Below, one piece after another: positions 24,945 through 32,923 of a stretch of 64,000 nt of DNA (positions within the stretch are counted from its first letter, which is position 1; each line of letters opens with the position of its first letter). Below the pieces are notes generated by a model. That model was not told the origin of the DNA and searched no databases. It saw only the letters and a list, made by a program, of their open reading frames with translations. Source of the DNA: Crocinitomicaceae bacterium (GTDB lineage Bacteria; Bacteroidota; Bacteroidia; Flavobacteriales_D; Crocinitomicaceae); contig JANQWC010000009.1 of NCBI GenBank assembly GCA_030730025.1, positions 1 through 64,000 of the forward strand, read 5' to 3'. The position numbers were made by a program, and so were the translations under genes.

Positions 24945-25641
24945 CTTTAAGTATTGGAATGACCTCCGTTTGATTTGGAGTCAGACAATACTTGATGTCT
25001 TCGTTGAGGTTCAGGTTTTTGAGCCTGCGGCGGTGTGAACTCGACTTCAGATAACCAAGGTAATTGTCCTTGGCCGAAAGGTAGAGATACTTGGCTGCAA
25101 TAGAGGAGTCTTCTTCAGAAATAAAGTTGCCCGTTCCGATTAAATACTGACAAATTGCCCCAGCACAGATGGTGTCTTCTAGGTTGAATTTGTCTTGCCA
25201 GCCCGAACACAGACAAAGTACATTCTTATCTTGCTTTTCGAGCCATTTACAAAGTGCAGCTAAATTTAAGAAGGCTCCTACCACGACAATCTCGGCGTCT
25301 TTGGCAACATCCAAAGATTTGGTGCCGTTTGTGGTGGTAAGCACGACGTCTTGGCCTTTGAAGTCTTCGCGCATGTAGGAGAAAGGAGAGTTGCCAAAGT
25401 CAAAGCCCTCTACAATCTGACCTTTGCGCTCAGCGCCAGCTAAATAGCCTTTTTGTTTGTAGGCCCAGGCTTCTTCAACAGTAGGTACCGGAATGATGGA
25501 GTTGATGCCGTTGTCGAACGCTGCGCAAATAGCCGAAGTAGCGCGCAGTACATCAATGACCACTACAATTTCAAATTCATCTTTGTAATAGGTGTATTCT
25601 CCGGGCGTAAAACAAACCTCAACGTGCTTTCTTGTATCCAT
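24913..25641 (-). CDS. comB: 2-phosphosulfolactate phosphatase (ComB family)
   Basis: ComB removes phosphate from 2-phosphosulfolactate, known from coenzyme M synthesis in archaea; in bacteria without coenzyme M the role is uncertain (sulfolactate or another phosphate ester). The 242 residues have the family motifs VVVIDVLRATSAICAAFDNG (about 28-47), AGERKGQIVEGFDFGNSP, VVLTTTNGTKSLDVA and CSGWQDKFNLEDTICAG. The ATG is four bases after a TAACTTTG box. It is followed by, and overlaps, the phospholipase-like gene. Confidence 0.9.
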   Translation of the reverse strand: MDTRKHVEVCFTPGEYTYYKDEFEIVVVIDVLRATSAICAAFDNGINSIIPVPTVEEAWAYKQKGYLAGAERKGQIVEGFDFGNSPFSYMREDFKGQDVVLTTTNGTKSLDVAKDAEIVVVGAFLNLAALCKWLEKQDKNVLCLCSGWQDKFNLEDTICAGAICQYLIGTGNFISEEDSSIAAKYLYLSAKDNYLGYLKSSSHRRRLKNLNLNEDIKYCLTPNQTEVIPILKDGKLIKLQQA

Positions 25642-25645
25642 GCTG

Positions 25646-25653
25646 CAAAGTTA
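25646..25653 (-). promoter_or_regulatory. -7 box of comB
   Basis: TAACTTTG on the minus strand with four bases (CAGC) before the ATG. Confidence 0.6.
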
Positions 25654-25673
25654 CGATTTTTCAAAAGAACAAT

Positions 25674-25698
25674 AAAAAAGGGGACCGAAGCCCCCTTT
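25674..25698 (-). terminator. intrinsic terminator with UUCG loop after the barrel gene
   Basis: On the minus strand AAAGGGG, G-T wobble, C(TTCG)G, CCCC and a T-run. It lies 21 bases after the barrel gene's stop. Nearly the same sequence ends rpsA (51098-51123). Confidence 0.85.
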
Positions 25699-25718
25699 CC
25701 ATTTGGTAAGTTTTTCGT

Positions 25719-26423
25719 TTAGAATCTCCAACCGATACGTACTGAACCATGTGCTGCACCAATGTTGGTATAGCTCATTTTGTTTTCAGGTTCAAAACCT
25801 GCAGGGTTGCCCATGACAGTAACTGTTGTTGCTTCGTTGTTAACGGATGTGCTCGTTAAGTTCATTTCCAAACCTAAGTAAAGGTTGTCTGCTACGTAGT
25901 AGTCAAAACCAGCACCGATACCCCAGCCGAAAGTTCCGTAACCACCAACGATTTTCGCGTCGGTAATGACAGCGCTGTAAGCTGAACCGTCTGAATTCGC
26001 CCAATTTTCTTCGTAAGAACCTTTTCCGAAGCTAATGCCAGCAGAAAAATAAGGCGACATGCGATCTGTACCAGTTAAATGGTATTCTGCACCTAAACCT
26101 AAATTCCATTGGCTACGAGCGATGTCAACTGTACCAGTTGCACCTGTTCCGTCTGGATTTGCATAATACGTGTAAGATTCAGTGCTAGGTGTATTGACAA
26201 CAGAAGATCCGTCGCCACCAAAGCCGAATTGTACACGTGCTGCGATGTTGTCTGTAGCAAAATAACGCAAGCGGATAGAAGGTGCTGCAAAACTCATCCC
26301 GTCTGTGGTGTTGAGGTTAGCTAAGCCTTCTAATGAATAACGCGCGTCATCACTAGCAGGTTTTTGAGCAAACAATGACCCAGTCAATGTTAGTGCCCCT
26401 ACAAAAATCATTAATTTTTTCAT
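25719..26423 (-). CDS. outer-membrane beta-barrel protein
   Basis: A 234-residue porin-like protein. The signal peptide is MKKLMIFVGALTLTGSLFAQ, which decides the start. The mature part is built of alternating amphipathic strands separated by long polar Gly/Ser/Thr loops (for example AARVQFGFGGDGSSVVN, WNLGLGAEYHLTG) and ends in GSVRIGWRF, the C-terminal Phe expected of a Bam substrate. Eight strands (OmpA/OmpW-like or OprF-like barrel) are likely. No cargo or specificity can be inferred. It is a monocistronic gene: own promoter with an embedded palindrome, own strong terminator, which suggests high expression. Confidence 0.88.
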   Translation of the reverse strand: MKKLMIFVGALTLTGSLFAQKPASDDARYSLEGLANLNTTDGMSFAAPSIRLRYFATDNIAARVQFGFGGDGSSVVNTPSTESYTYYANPDGTGATGTVDIARSQWNLGLGAEYHLTGTDRMSPYFSAGISFGKGSYEENWANSDGSAYSAVITDAKIVGGYGTFGWGIGAGFDYYVADNLYLGLEMNLTSTSVNNEATTVTVMGNPAGFEPENKMSYTNIGAAHGSVRIGWRF

Positions 26424-26448
26424 AGTTGTTTGTTTTAATTGGTTTAGT

Positions 26449-26456
26449 CGAATATA
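26449..26456 (-). promoter_or_regulatory. -7 box (TTCG variant) of the barrel gene
   Basis: TATATTCG on the minus strand, 25 bases before the ATG at 26423. A TTTG lies upstream (23 bases away), further than the usual 19-21. The palindrome at 26458-26469 lies just upstream of the box. Confidence 0.4.
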
Positions 26457-26457
26457 C

Positions 26458-26469
26458 GCAATCGATTGC
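26458..26469. repeat. 12-base perfect palindrome (possible operator)
   Basis: GCAATCGATTGC reads the same on both strands and sits in the spacer between -33 and -7 of the barrel-gene promoter, where a bound dimeric regulator would block RNA polymerase. Confidence 0.4.
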
Positions 26470-26520
26470 ATTCGTTGTTCAAAAAAAGACAAACAATGGA
26501 TGGTTGATAACTGTTGATAA

Positions 26521-28287
26521 TCAGCTGTTTTTCGCCTGAAGCTCTTGCTCTAACTGAAACTGATACATGTCGTAATAAGCGCCTTTTTGGGCTAATAAAG
26601 TTTCGTGCGTGCCCGCTTCAATAACACTACCTTCCTCTAAAACGATGATTTTGGTCGCATTTCGAATAGATGATATGCGGTGCGAGACAATAATAGTGGC
26701 TCTATTTTGCGCATCTTTTTGAAGCTCTTCGAGGATGATTTCTTCGGTTTCGGTATCTACGGCGCTCAGGCAATCGTCTAAAATCAGGAGTTTGGGATCG
26801 CGCAAAAGGGCACGCGCAATGGAAACGCGTTGTTTTTGGCCGCCACTCAAATTGACGCCTCTTTCGCCGAGGATGGTCTCAAAGCCATCTTGAAACCCCT
26901 GGATGTTGTGCAGTACGTGTGCTTTCTTGCAGGCAGCTTCTAAGTCTGCACGGCTGAGGTCTTGTTGTTCGACGCCAAATTTGAGGTTGTTGGCAATGGT
27001 GTCTGAGAACAAAAAGACATCTTGCGGAACAAGTGCAATTTGGTGTCGGTAAGCATTGAGGCTATATAAAGGTAAAGCGCGGTCAGCAATGCTAATTTGC
27101 CCATTACTTGGGTCAAAATGACGGGCAAGCAAAGCGCAGATAGTGGATTTTCCAGAACCAGTTGGGCCAATAATAGCGAGTGTTTCGCCTTTGTGAACCG
27201 AGAAATTAACATCTTTGAGTACCACGCTATCGCTCTCGGGGTAGCTGAAATTGACCTGCTCAAATACCAAGCCTTCTTCGAGCGGACAAGCTAAGTCTGA
27301 ATCGTTTTTGATTTTGGGCTTGCGCAATAAAAATTCATTGAGGCGTTGTTGTGAAGCGGCTGCGCGTTGGATGATAGAGGAAATCCAACCGAGGCTCGCA
27401 AAAGGCCAAGTGAGGTTGGTGACGTACATGATGAACGCGACGATACCCCCAACAGTCATTTTCTTTTCAAAAGTCAGTAAGCCGCCGTAATAAATAGCGA
27501 TCATGGAGCTTAGTCCGATCAAAAAGATGATGGTCGGGCTAAAAAATGCATTGACCAACACCAAGCGCATGCTTTGTTTTTTGTAGCGCTCTGCCGATTC
27601 GCTCACCTTTTCGGTGGTTTGTTCTTCGCGTTGGTAGGCTTTGATGATGCGGATACCTGAAAAAGATTCTTGGGCGAGCGTACTCAAAAAAGATTGTTCT
27701 TTTTGGACTTCTAAACTCATTTTATTCATGGTAGAAGACACCTTATAGATCAAGATGCTCATCAGCGGTAAGGGCAACAAGACATAAACGGTAAGGCTCG
27801 GCGATATCGAAATCATTTTGCCGACAATCAAAATAAAACTGACCGCCAAGTTGATGGTGTACATCATGCCGGGGCCGGCATACATGCGTACCAGTCCGAC
27901 GTCTTCTGAAATGCGGTTCATGAGGTCACCTGTGGCGTTGCGCTTGTAAAAACTTTGGTCGAGGGCTTGGTATTGGTCGTAAATTTCTTTTTTGAGATCG
28001 AATTCGATGTAGCGCGACATCACGATGATCGTTTGACGCATCAAAAACAAGAAGAAGCCTTTGAGCAAGGAAAAGCCCATATAAATAGCGCCGAGCTCTA
28101 GTGCCAGCCAGAGGTAATTGGTTGGTTCTTTGCTGGCTAGCTGACTTTGAAATTGGTCGATGGAGTCGCTGAAAAAGGCGGGCATTTGAACGCCAAAGTA
28201 ATTGCTGACCACGGTAAATAGAATCCCGAGCAAAAAACGCCATTTGTACTTTATAAAGTATTTGTTAATGTATCGAAGGGACTTCAT
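26521..28287 (-). CDS. ABC exporter, fused membrane and ATPase domains (MdlA/MsbA type)
   Basis: A 588-residue half-transporter: six membrane helices in about residues 15-315, then one ATPase domain. Walker A GPTGSGKST (about 372), Q-loop, signature LSGGQKQRVSIARAL and H-loop VSHRIS are intact. Walker B reads LLILDDCLSAVD: the catalytic Glu expected after the first Asp is Asp. That change marks the degenerate half of heterodimeric exporters (MdlA, TM287), yet no partner half is next to it. It may pair with a distant subunit or act as a homodimer. Substrate (lipid or drug) unknown. The two GTTGATAA repeats after the stop are noted elsewhere. Confidence 0.92.
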   Translation of the reverse strand: MKSLRYINKYFIKYKWRFLLGILFTVVSNYFGVQMPAFFSDSIDQFQSQLASKEPTNYLWLALELGAIYMGFSLLKGFFLFLMRQTIIVMSRYIEFDLKKEIYDQYQALDQSFYKRNATGDLMNRISEDVGLVRMYAGPGMMYTINLAVSFILIVGKMISISPSLTVYVLLPLPLMSILIYKVSSTMNKMSLEVQKEQSFLSTLAQESFSGIRIIKAYQREEQTTEKVSESAERYKKQSMRLVLVNAFFSPTIIFLIGLSSMIAIYYGGLLTFEKKMTVGGIVAFIMYVTNLTWPFASLGWISSIIQRAAASQQRLNEFLLRKPKIKNDSDLACPLEEGLVFEQVNFSYPESDSVVLKDVNFSVHKGETLAIIGPTGSGKSTICALLARHFDPSNGQISIADRALPLYSLNAYRHQIALVPQDVFLFSDTIANNLKFGVEQQDLSRADLEAACKKAHVLHNIQGFQDGFETILGERGVNLSGGQKQRVSIARALLRDPKLLILDDCLSAVDTETEEIILEELQKDAQNRATIIVSHRISSIRNATKIIVLEEGSVIEAGTHETLLAQKGAYYDMYQFQLEQELQAKNS

Positions 28288-28297
28288 GGTTTTTTTC

Positions 28298-28305
28298 TAC
28301 TTTTG
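28298..28305 (+). promoter_or_regulatory. -7 box of leucine dehydrogenase operon
   Basis: TACTTTTG followed by CC, 65 bases before the ATG at 28371. It would drive leucine dehydrogenase, nusB and the DUF1573 gene together. Confidence 0.45.
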
Positions 28306-28370
28306 CCAAGTTATTTGAGCTTGTAAAGTTAAGCCAAATAAGAATTAGTGAACGAACTCATTTCAAAAAC

Positions 28371-29462
28371 ATGTCTGATTTGACAGTCTCTCCTTTGGTC
28401 GGTTCATCTTTGAATCCCATTCTTCAGCCCATGCACGCCATGGGGCATGAACACATCCTTTTTTGTAACGACAAAGCCACCGGTCTCAAAGCCATTATTG
28501 CGGTTCACAATACCGTTCTAGGTCCAGCGCTCGGCGGCACCCGCATGTGGATGTATCAAAACGAACAAGAAGCCCTCACCGACGTCTTGCGCTTGTCGCG
28601 CGGCATGACCTATAAAAACGCCATCTCGCAACTCAATTTGGGTGGGGGTAAGGCTGTTATTATTGGCGATGCCAAATCCATGAAGTCAGAAGCCTTGTTC
28701 AGACGCTTTGGTCAGTTTGTCAATACCTTAGCGGGTTCGTACATTACAGCCGAAGACGTAGGCATTTCTCCAGAAGACATGGTGCATGTCAGCAAAGAAA
28801 CCAAGCACGTTGTTGGTTTACCAGGTAAAAGTGGCGATCCATCTCCAGTTACCGCTTTTGGTGTGTACATGGGAATGAAAGCCGCCGCAAAACACCAATT
28901 TGGCTCAGATTCGCTCGTCGGTAAAAAAGTTGCCGTTCAAGGAATTGGTCATGTCGGTGCTTACTTGGTGGATCATCTAGTTGCAGAAGGTGCAATTGTC
29001 ACCATTACAGATATCAATGAAGTGGCGCTACAAAATTTGAGTGCCAAGCATGGTGTTGCTGTTGTGGCCCCCGATAAGATTTACGATGTCGACATGGATA
29101 TCTACGCGCCGTGTGCGCTTGGTGCCACCGTCAACGACGACACCCTTTCTCGTTTGAATTGCAGCGTCATTGCCGGAGCGGCCAACAACCAGCTCCAAGA
29201 AGAAAGCAAGCACGGGCATATCTTAATGCAAAAAGGCATCATTTACGCCCCTGATTACGCCCTCAATGCGGGTGGCGTCATCAACTGTTTTTCGGAAGTT
29301 GAAGGTTTGTCTTTAGAATGGGCCAAGCAAAAAGCCGAAGAAATCTACACTACCATTGACCGCATTTTATTGCGTTCTCAACAAGAGGGTATTCCAAGTT
29401 ATCAAGTCGCTAACCAAATGGCTGAAGAGCGTATTCAAACCAAAGGCAGCCTCAATATTTAA
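28371..29462 (+). CDS. ldh: leucine dehydrogenase (Glu/Leu/Phe/Val dehydrogenase family)
   Basis: A 363-residue NAD-dependent amino-acid dehydrogenase that deaminates leucine and other branched-chain amino acids to 2-oxo acids, or runs in reverse. Seen: ALGGTRMWMY near residue 55, the catalytic-lysine region LNLGGGKAVIIGDA (about 86-99), TAEDVGISPEDM, the GLPGKSGDPSPVTAFGV motif typical of leucine rather than glutamate dehydrogenases, and the NAD fold VAVQGIGHVGAYL (GxGxxG) with acid ITDIN after strand 2. One base separates its stop from the nusB start. Confidence 0.93.
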   Translation: MSDLTVSPLVGSSLNPILQPMHAMGHEHILFCNDKATGLKAIIAVHNTVLGPALGGTRMWMYQNEQEALTDVLRLSRGMTYKNAISQLNLGGGKAVIIGDAKSMKSEALFRRFGQFVNTLAGSYITAEDVGISPEDMVHVSKETKHVVGLPGKSGDPSPVTAFGVYMGMKAAAKHQFGSDSLVGKKVAVQGIGHVGAYLVDHLVAEGAIVTITDINEVALQNLSAKHGVAVVAPDKIYDVDMDIYAPCALGATVNDDTLSRLNCSVIAGAANNQLQEESKHGHILMQKGIIYAPDYALNAGGVINCFSEVEGLSLEWAKQKAEEIYTTIDRILLRSQQEGIPSYQVANQMAEERIQTKGSLNI

Positions 29463-29463
29463 T

Positions 29464-30411
29464 ATGCTCAACAGAAGACATCTCCGAATCAAAGTATTAC
29501 AAGTCCTTTATGCGTTTTTTCAAGGTCATGAAAACGATGCGCACAAAGTAGAAAAAGAATTATTGCTTTCAATCGAGCGCATGTACGACATGTACTTGTA
29601 TTTATTGATCGCACTCCCCGAACTACAGCGTGCGGCGCAAACCCGACAAGCTGAGCTCAAGAAAAAAATGAGGCCAACTGCAGAAGACCTCAACCCCAAC
29701 ATGAAGTTTGTCGACAACCAACTCATCGAACATTTAGCTTCGCACGCGGGATTGTACAAATTGGCAGAACAACGCAAAGTCAATTGGTTAGGTGCTGAGA
29801 GTCAAGAAATGTTCAAAAAAATGTACCTGCACCTCCTCGAGACTGAACTGTACTTCGAGCACATGAACAACGGTGCAGAAGGCATCGAAGAAGACATGGC
29901 TTTTGCGCTGCAAATTTTCAAGCAAGAGGTGGCCAACGCTTCTTTGTTACAGCATTTTTTCGACGAAAAATCAATTTACTGGACAGACGACCTCGATCTT
30001 TGTGCCTCTATGGCGCTCAAGACCCTTAAATCTTGGAAGCCAGGTCAGCAAATGGAAATTCTCCCACTCTACAAAGCAGACGACGACGAAAAAGATTTTG
30101 TCCTCACACTCCTGCACAAAACCATCCAATCCGACGAGCAGCATCAGGCCGATATCTTGGCACTTGCCGATAACTGGGAGCTCGACCGCATTGCCAAAAT
30201 GGACATGTTGCTTTTGAAAATGGGCCTAACTGAATTGCAATTTTGCAGCAGTATCCCCACTAAAGTCACGCTCAACGAATACATCGAGATTTCTAAATTT
30301 TACAGCACGCCCAAAAGCAATGTGTTTATCAACGGCATCCTAGACAAAGCCATCTCTAAGCTCACCGAAGAAAAACGCATCCAAAAAGTGGGTCGCGGCC
30401 TTTTAAATTAA
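29464..30411 (+). CDS. nusB: transcription antitermination factor NusB (long form)
   Basis: NusB binds boxA RNA with NusE (ribosomal S10) to keep RNA polymerase on rRNA operons. Start MLNRRHLRIKVLQVLYAFFQG is the family signature; the frame is open 36 codons further back inside leucine dehydrogenase but that part is out of family. The protein has 315 residues, about twice the 140 of E. coli NusB. The extra part is a charged helical insert (residues about 30-190); the C-terminal half returns to the family (DRIAKMDMLLLKMGLTEL, KVTLNEYIEISKFYST, NGILDKAI). Long NusB is usual in Bacteroidota. Tightly linked to leucine dehydrogenase and DUF1573 genes. Confidence 0.93.
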   Translation: MLNRRHLRIKVLQVLYAFFQGHENDAHKVEKELLLSIERMYDMYLYLLIALPELQRAAQTRQAELKKKMRPTAEDLNPNMKFVDNQLIEHLASHAGLYKLAEQRKVNWLGAESQEMFKKMYLHLLETELYFEHMNNGAEGIEEDMAFALQIFKQEVANASLLQHFFDEKSIYWTDDLDLCASMALKTLKSWKPGQQMEILPLYKADDDEKDFVLTLLHKTIQSDEQHQADILALADNWELDRIAKMDMLLLKMGLTELQFCSSIPTKVTLNEYIEISKFYSTPKSNVFINGILDKAISKLTEEKRIQKVGRGLLN

Positions 30412-30416
30412 GCCCT

Positions 30417-30809
30417 ATGAAATTACTATCTCTTGCTTGTGTAGGTTTGTTATTGCTCTTTGCTTGCAAAGACGACAAAACAGTGGAAGTCGGTGCCCAA
30501 ACCAGTATGGTTTTCAAAAGCACGGTTTTCAATGCCGGCACGGTTTATAAAGGTGAAGTCATCAAAGCGGTTTTTGAAGTAGAAAACACCGGAGACCACC
30601 CGTTGGTTTTTGGAGAAGTTAGGCCTTCGTGCTCATGTACCGTTGCAAAGAAGCCAACAAAACCGCTCCTGCCTGGGAAACGCACAAAAATCATTGCAGA
30701 AGTCAATACCGACGACCTCCACACCAAACGAATTCACAAAGTGGTGACGGTCATGACCAATACTTCGCCAAATATTACCCTCTTGGAAATCAAGGGAAGG
30801 ATAAAATAA
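30417..30809 (+). CDS. DUF1573 lipoprotein
   Basis: A 130-residue lipoprotein: signal [17 protein letters not shown] with lipid-accepting Cys17, a short charged linker, then a single immunoglobulin-like DUF1573 domain (about 32-128). The family core is visible as [22 protein letters not shown], the Cys pair RPSCSCTVA and [15 protein letters not shown]. The domain family is common in Bacteroidota and Planctomycetes and of unknown role, perhaps envelope binding. It follows nusB by five bases. Confidence 0.9.
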   Translation: MKLLSLACVGLLLLFACKDDKTVEVGAQTSMVFKSTVFNAGTVYKGEVIKAVFEVENTGDHPLVFGEVRPSCSCTVAKKPTKPLLPGKRTKIIAEVNTDDLHTKRIHKVVTVMTNTSPNITLLEIKGRIK

Positions 30810-30810
30810 G

Positions 30811-30818
30811 TACATTTG
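30811..30818 (+). promoter_or_regulatory. -7 box of yajC
   Basis: TACATTTG followed by TA, 22 bases before the ATG at 30841; it starts two bases after the DUF1573 stop codon. Confidence 0.5.
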
Positions 30819-30840
30819 TAACCTAAATAAATCAAAGCAT

Positions 30841-31116
30841 ATGGCAGGAGGAGCAAATCAGTTGGTAATGATCGTTTTAATGATCGGTGTCTTTTACTTT
30901 TTTATGATCCGTCCGCAAATGAAAAAGCAAAAGGAGCTCAAAAAATTCAGAGAAGGCCTTAAAGCTGGAGACAAAGTCGTTACAATCGGCGGTATCCACG
31001 GCAAAATTCTCGAAATCTCCGATGCTACCGTGCTTATTCAGTCAGAAGGCACTAAATTGCGCCTAGAAAAGTCAGCCGTTTCTTCCGCTATGGAAGACAC
31101 GCTGCAAGCGAAATAA
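30841..31116 (+). CDS. yajC: preprotein translocase subunit YajC
   Basis: YajC is the small accessory subunit of the SecDF-YajC complex of the inner membrane. The 91 residues have the single N-terminal helix ([19 protein letters not shown], about 7-25) followed at once by the family motif [20 protein letters not shown] and the small cytoplasmic beta domain ([13 protein letters not shown]). No frameshift or extension. A tRNA gene begins five bases after the stop, so the two RNAs are probably made as one transcript and cut. Confidence 0.95.
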   Translation: MAGGANQLVMIVLMIGVFYFFMIRPQMKKQKELKKFREGLKAGDKVVTIGGIHGKILEISDATVLIQSEGTKLRLEKSAVSSAMEDTLQAK

Positions 31117-31121
31117 CAAAC

Positions 31122-31195
31122 GGGGATGTAGCTCAGTTGGCTAGAGCGCTTGACTGGCAGTCAAGAGGTCGTGGGTTCGAATCCCATCTTCTCCA
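31122..31195 (+). tRNA. tRNA-Ala (GGC)
   Basis: A 74-base cloverleaf: acceptor GGGGATG / CTTCTCC, D arm GCTC-GAGC, anticodon stem CTTGA/TCAAG with loop CTGGCAG (anticodon GGC, reading GCC and GCU), T arm GTGGG-TTCGAAT-CCCAT, discriminator A. The G3-U70 wobble, the main identity element of alanyl-tRNA synthetase, is present. Pair 6-67 is a U-U mismatch. The 3' CCA is not encoded (ACAA follows), so CCA is added afterwards. An intrinsic terminator follows directly. No other tRNA is near. Confidence 0.95.
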
Positions 31196-31196
31196 C

Positions 31197-31230
31197 AAAA
31201 AAAAAGCCTTGCAATCGCGAGGCTTTTTTT
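31197..31230 (+). terminator. intrinsic terminator after yajC-tRNA
   Basis: A-run, seven-pair stem GCCTTGC / GCGAGGC with one wobble, loop AATC, then seven T. Confidence 0.88.
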
Positions 31231-31237
31231 ATTTTAG
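31230..31237 (+). promoter_or_regulatory. -7-like box of the MBL-fold gene
   Basis: TATTTTAG differs from TAnnTTTG by one base and ends four bases (CCCC) before the ATG at 31242; it starts in the T-run of the tRNA terminator. Confidence 0.35.
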
Positions 31238-31241
31238 CCCC

Positions 31242-31946
31242 ATGCAACTCACCAAACTCAACGCAGACAGCTCCTGGATGTTCCATTTCGATGGCCTTCA
31301 TCTACTTGTCGATCCCTGGTTTACAGCCTCACAAGTAGATTTTCATCCGCTTTTCAGTCGGCAATATCACCTCGATGAACAGCCCAGTGTGGCTACGCTC
31401 CGTAAACCTGACTACATTTTCATCTCTCATCGTTACACAGATCATTGCAACAAAGAAACACTCTTGCAGTTTTCAAAAGAGATTCCGCTGATTGCATTGC
31501 CGAGTATTTTGAAAAAGATTGCTAAATGGGGGCATTTTAAAAAATTAATACCGCTTTCTGAAGTCTCATTCGATATCCAACTGATTGCAACGCGTCAAAA
31601 TTTAGTCCACAAGGCCTATTTGATCACGTCTTCAACTGGAAAGCTCCTTTATGCGCCTCATGGGGCAAAATTAAAGAAAGGTTGTGCTGCGGATGTCGTT
31701 ATTGCTTCTACGTTGCGCTATGACTTGCCTTTCTTTTTGGGTGGGACAATTAATTTAGGCTTGAAGGTCGCAGTAGATTTAAAAGAAAGTGTGGGTGCTC
31801 AGTACTTATTGTGTACACATGCCGAGCAAAAAAGGGCAGAGGGTTTGGTTGCAGTACTCGCTAAAAAGAAGTTTCAAAAGGATGATGGCGTTGTATATCT
31901 CATTTCGGGAGATACTTTCCAGTATGAAATGAGTAAAGAGGTTTAG
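31242..31946 (+). CDS. MBL-fold-like hydrolase with altered metal motif
   Basis: A 234-residue cytosolic protein of metallo-beta-lactamase fold. The open frame extends to 31137, inside the tRNA, so the start must be the ATG at 31242 (MQLTKLNADSSWMF). Visible: the first strands DGLHLLVDPWF, then FISHRYTDHCNKETL in the place of the metal motif HxHxDH, which here reads H-R-Y-T-D-H, so the second His is Tyr. TGKLLYAPHGAKL and LLCTHAEQKR may give later ligands. Relatives in Flavobacteriia seem to share a non-His there (recollection, not checked). Activity may be lost or use one metal. Its TAG overlaps the TAA of the convergent gene. Confidence 0.75.
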   Translation: MQLTKLNADSSWMFHFDGLHLLVDPWFTASQVDFHPLFSRQYHLDEQPSVATLRKPDYIFISHRYTDHCNKETLLQFSKEIPLIALPSILKKIAKWGHFKKLIPLSEVSFDIQLIATRQNLVHKAYLITSSTGKLLYAPHGAKLKKGCAADVVIASTLRYDLPFFLGGTINLGLKVAVDLKESVGAQYLLCTHAEQKRAEGLVAVLAKKKFQKDDGVVYLISGDTFQYEMSKEV

Positions 31947-32923
31947 GGTTTGAAACGGAGCAGTGACCCGTCGGCCAGGCTGGCATAAATATAAATGCCG
32001 TTGAATGTCATGCTAAGTGTATTGACTGCATATAATTTTTTCCAGGTTTTTCCATTATTGCTGCTGCGCTCAATGCCATTTGTTCCACAGCAGTAGATCA
32101 GGTCTCCAATATGGAAGACACAAGATCGGTATCCCGAAGGTGAGCGTTTGGGCGTTTGCCAGGTTTTGCCGCCATCTTGCGTGTAGAAACAAGTGTTTTG
32201 GCTGTTTTCAGGTTGCGTGTAGTCTCCTCCCACCACCACAATGCGCAGCGAATCCATGACGGTTAAGGCATAGGGCCCGCACGTAGGGCAACTCGGAAAA
32301 GGCAAAGGAAATTCTTGCCAAGATGCACCAAAGTTTGGGCTGTAGTGTAGCGCAGACTTGGTACCACCAGAAACAAAATAGATTTGAGAACCCACCAGCT
32401 GACACGTTTGGCCACTTGCAGCGTAGGCGGCTTGACCAGCTACTGCCTTTACTTTTGCGGGAGTTGCTTGCCAATGAAGGCCGTAATCTGTCGATCTAAA
32501 CGTACTAAAATAGCCGTCGATAGGGTCGCCTAGCAGAAAAACCAAATTTTCTTGCGCGCAAATGCCATCTAAAAACAGATCGGTTCTTTTGCCTAAGGGG
32601 TAAATGATGGTGTCGATCTGTAAACTTTTGTTCAGCACAACAATGCCGCTTGAGTCGTGGCTTTGCATGGCGATATAGCCATCTTGGGTTGGGGCGATAT
32701 CCCTTATTTCTTTGAAATTTGCAGCGAGTTCTTGTCTGAGCAATACTTTGCCATTTTTGTCGTGAAGGCGCACAACTGCATGGCTCGAACCGCTTAAAAA
32801 TTGACCATTTTCTAGGGGTAATAGTGCGCGTTCGTGTTCTTTTGCGCTCACGCAAGGGAAATAAATTTGCGTTTGCGCAAAGGACAAGTTCACGTAAAAA
32901 AGCAGCAGTAAAAACTTAGGCAT
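31943..32923 (-). CDS. secreted Asp-box (BNR/YCF48-like) beta-propeller protein
   Basis: A 326-residue exported protein; start MPKFLLLLFYVNLSFAQ (signal peptide) is preferred to the ATG 21 bases upstream. The mature part is built from blades with Asp-box/BNR turns, seen as RSTDYGLHWQATP, SPNFGASWQEFP, TQDGGKTWQTPKR and SSNNGKTWKKLYA (S-x-D/N-x-G-x-x-W), as in sialidases and the YCF48/HCF136 photosystem II assembly fold. No catalytic sialidase residues were identified, so a binding or scaffold role is likelier. No T9SS sorting domain. It overlaps the acyltransferase gene by eight bases and is the last gene of the rarA operon. Confidence 0.8.
   Translation of the reverse strand: MPKFLLLLFYVNLSFAQTQIYFPCVSAKEHERALLPLENGQFLSGSSHAVVRLHDKNGKVLLRQELAANFKEIRDIAPTQDGYIAMQSHDSSGIVVLNKSLQIDTIIYPLGKRTDLFLDGICAQENLVFLLGDPIDGYFSTFRSTDYGLHWQATPAKVKAVAGQAAYAASGQTCQLVGSQIYFVSGGTKSALHYSPNFGASWQEFPLPFPSCPTCGPYALTVMDSLRIVVVGGDYTQPENSQNTCFYTQDGGKTWQTPKRSPSGYRSCVFHIGDLIYCCGTNGIERSSNNGKTWKKLYAVNTLSMTFNGIYIYASLADGSLLRFKP

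Noticed and set aside
26502-26520. Tandem GTTGATAA repeats after the ABC exporter stop, resembling two DnaA boxes (TTATCAACA, TTATCAACC)
   Set aside because: Both have mismatches to TTATCCACA and stand alone; not enough to propose an origin or DnaA site.
31137-31241. Upstream extension of the MBL-fold frame through the tRNA
   Set aside because: The frame runs through the tRNA and its terminator, so these codons are not used; the start is at 31242.
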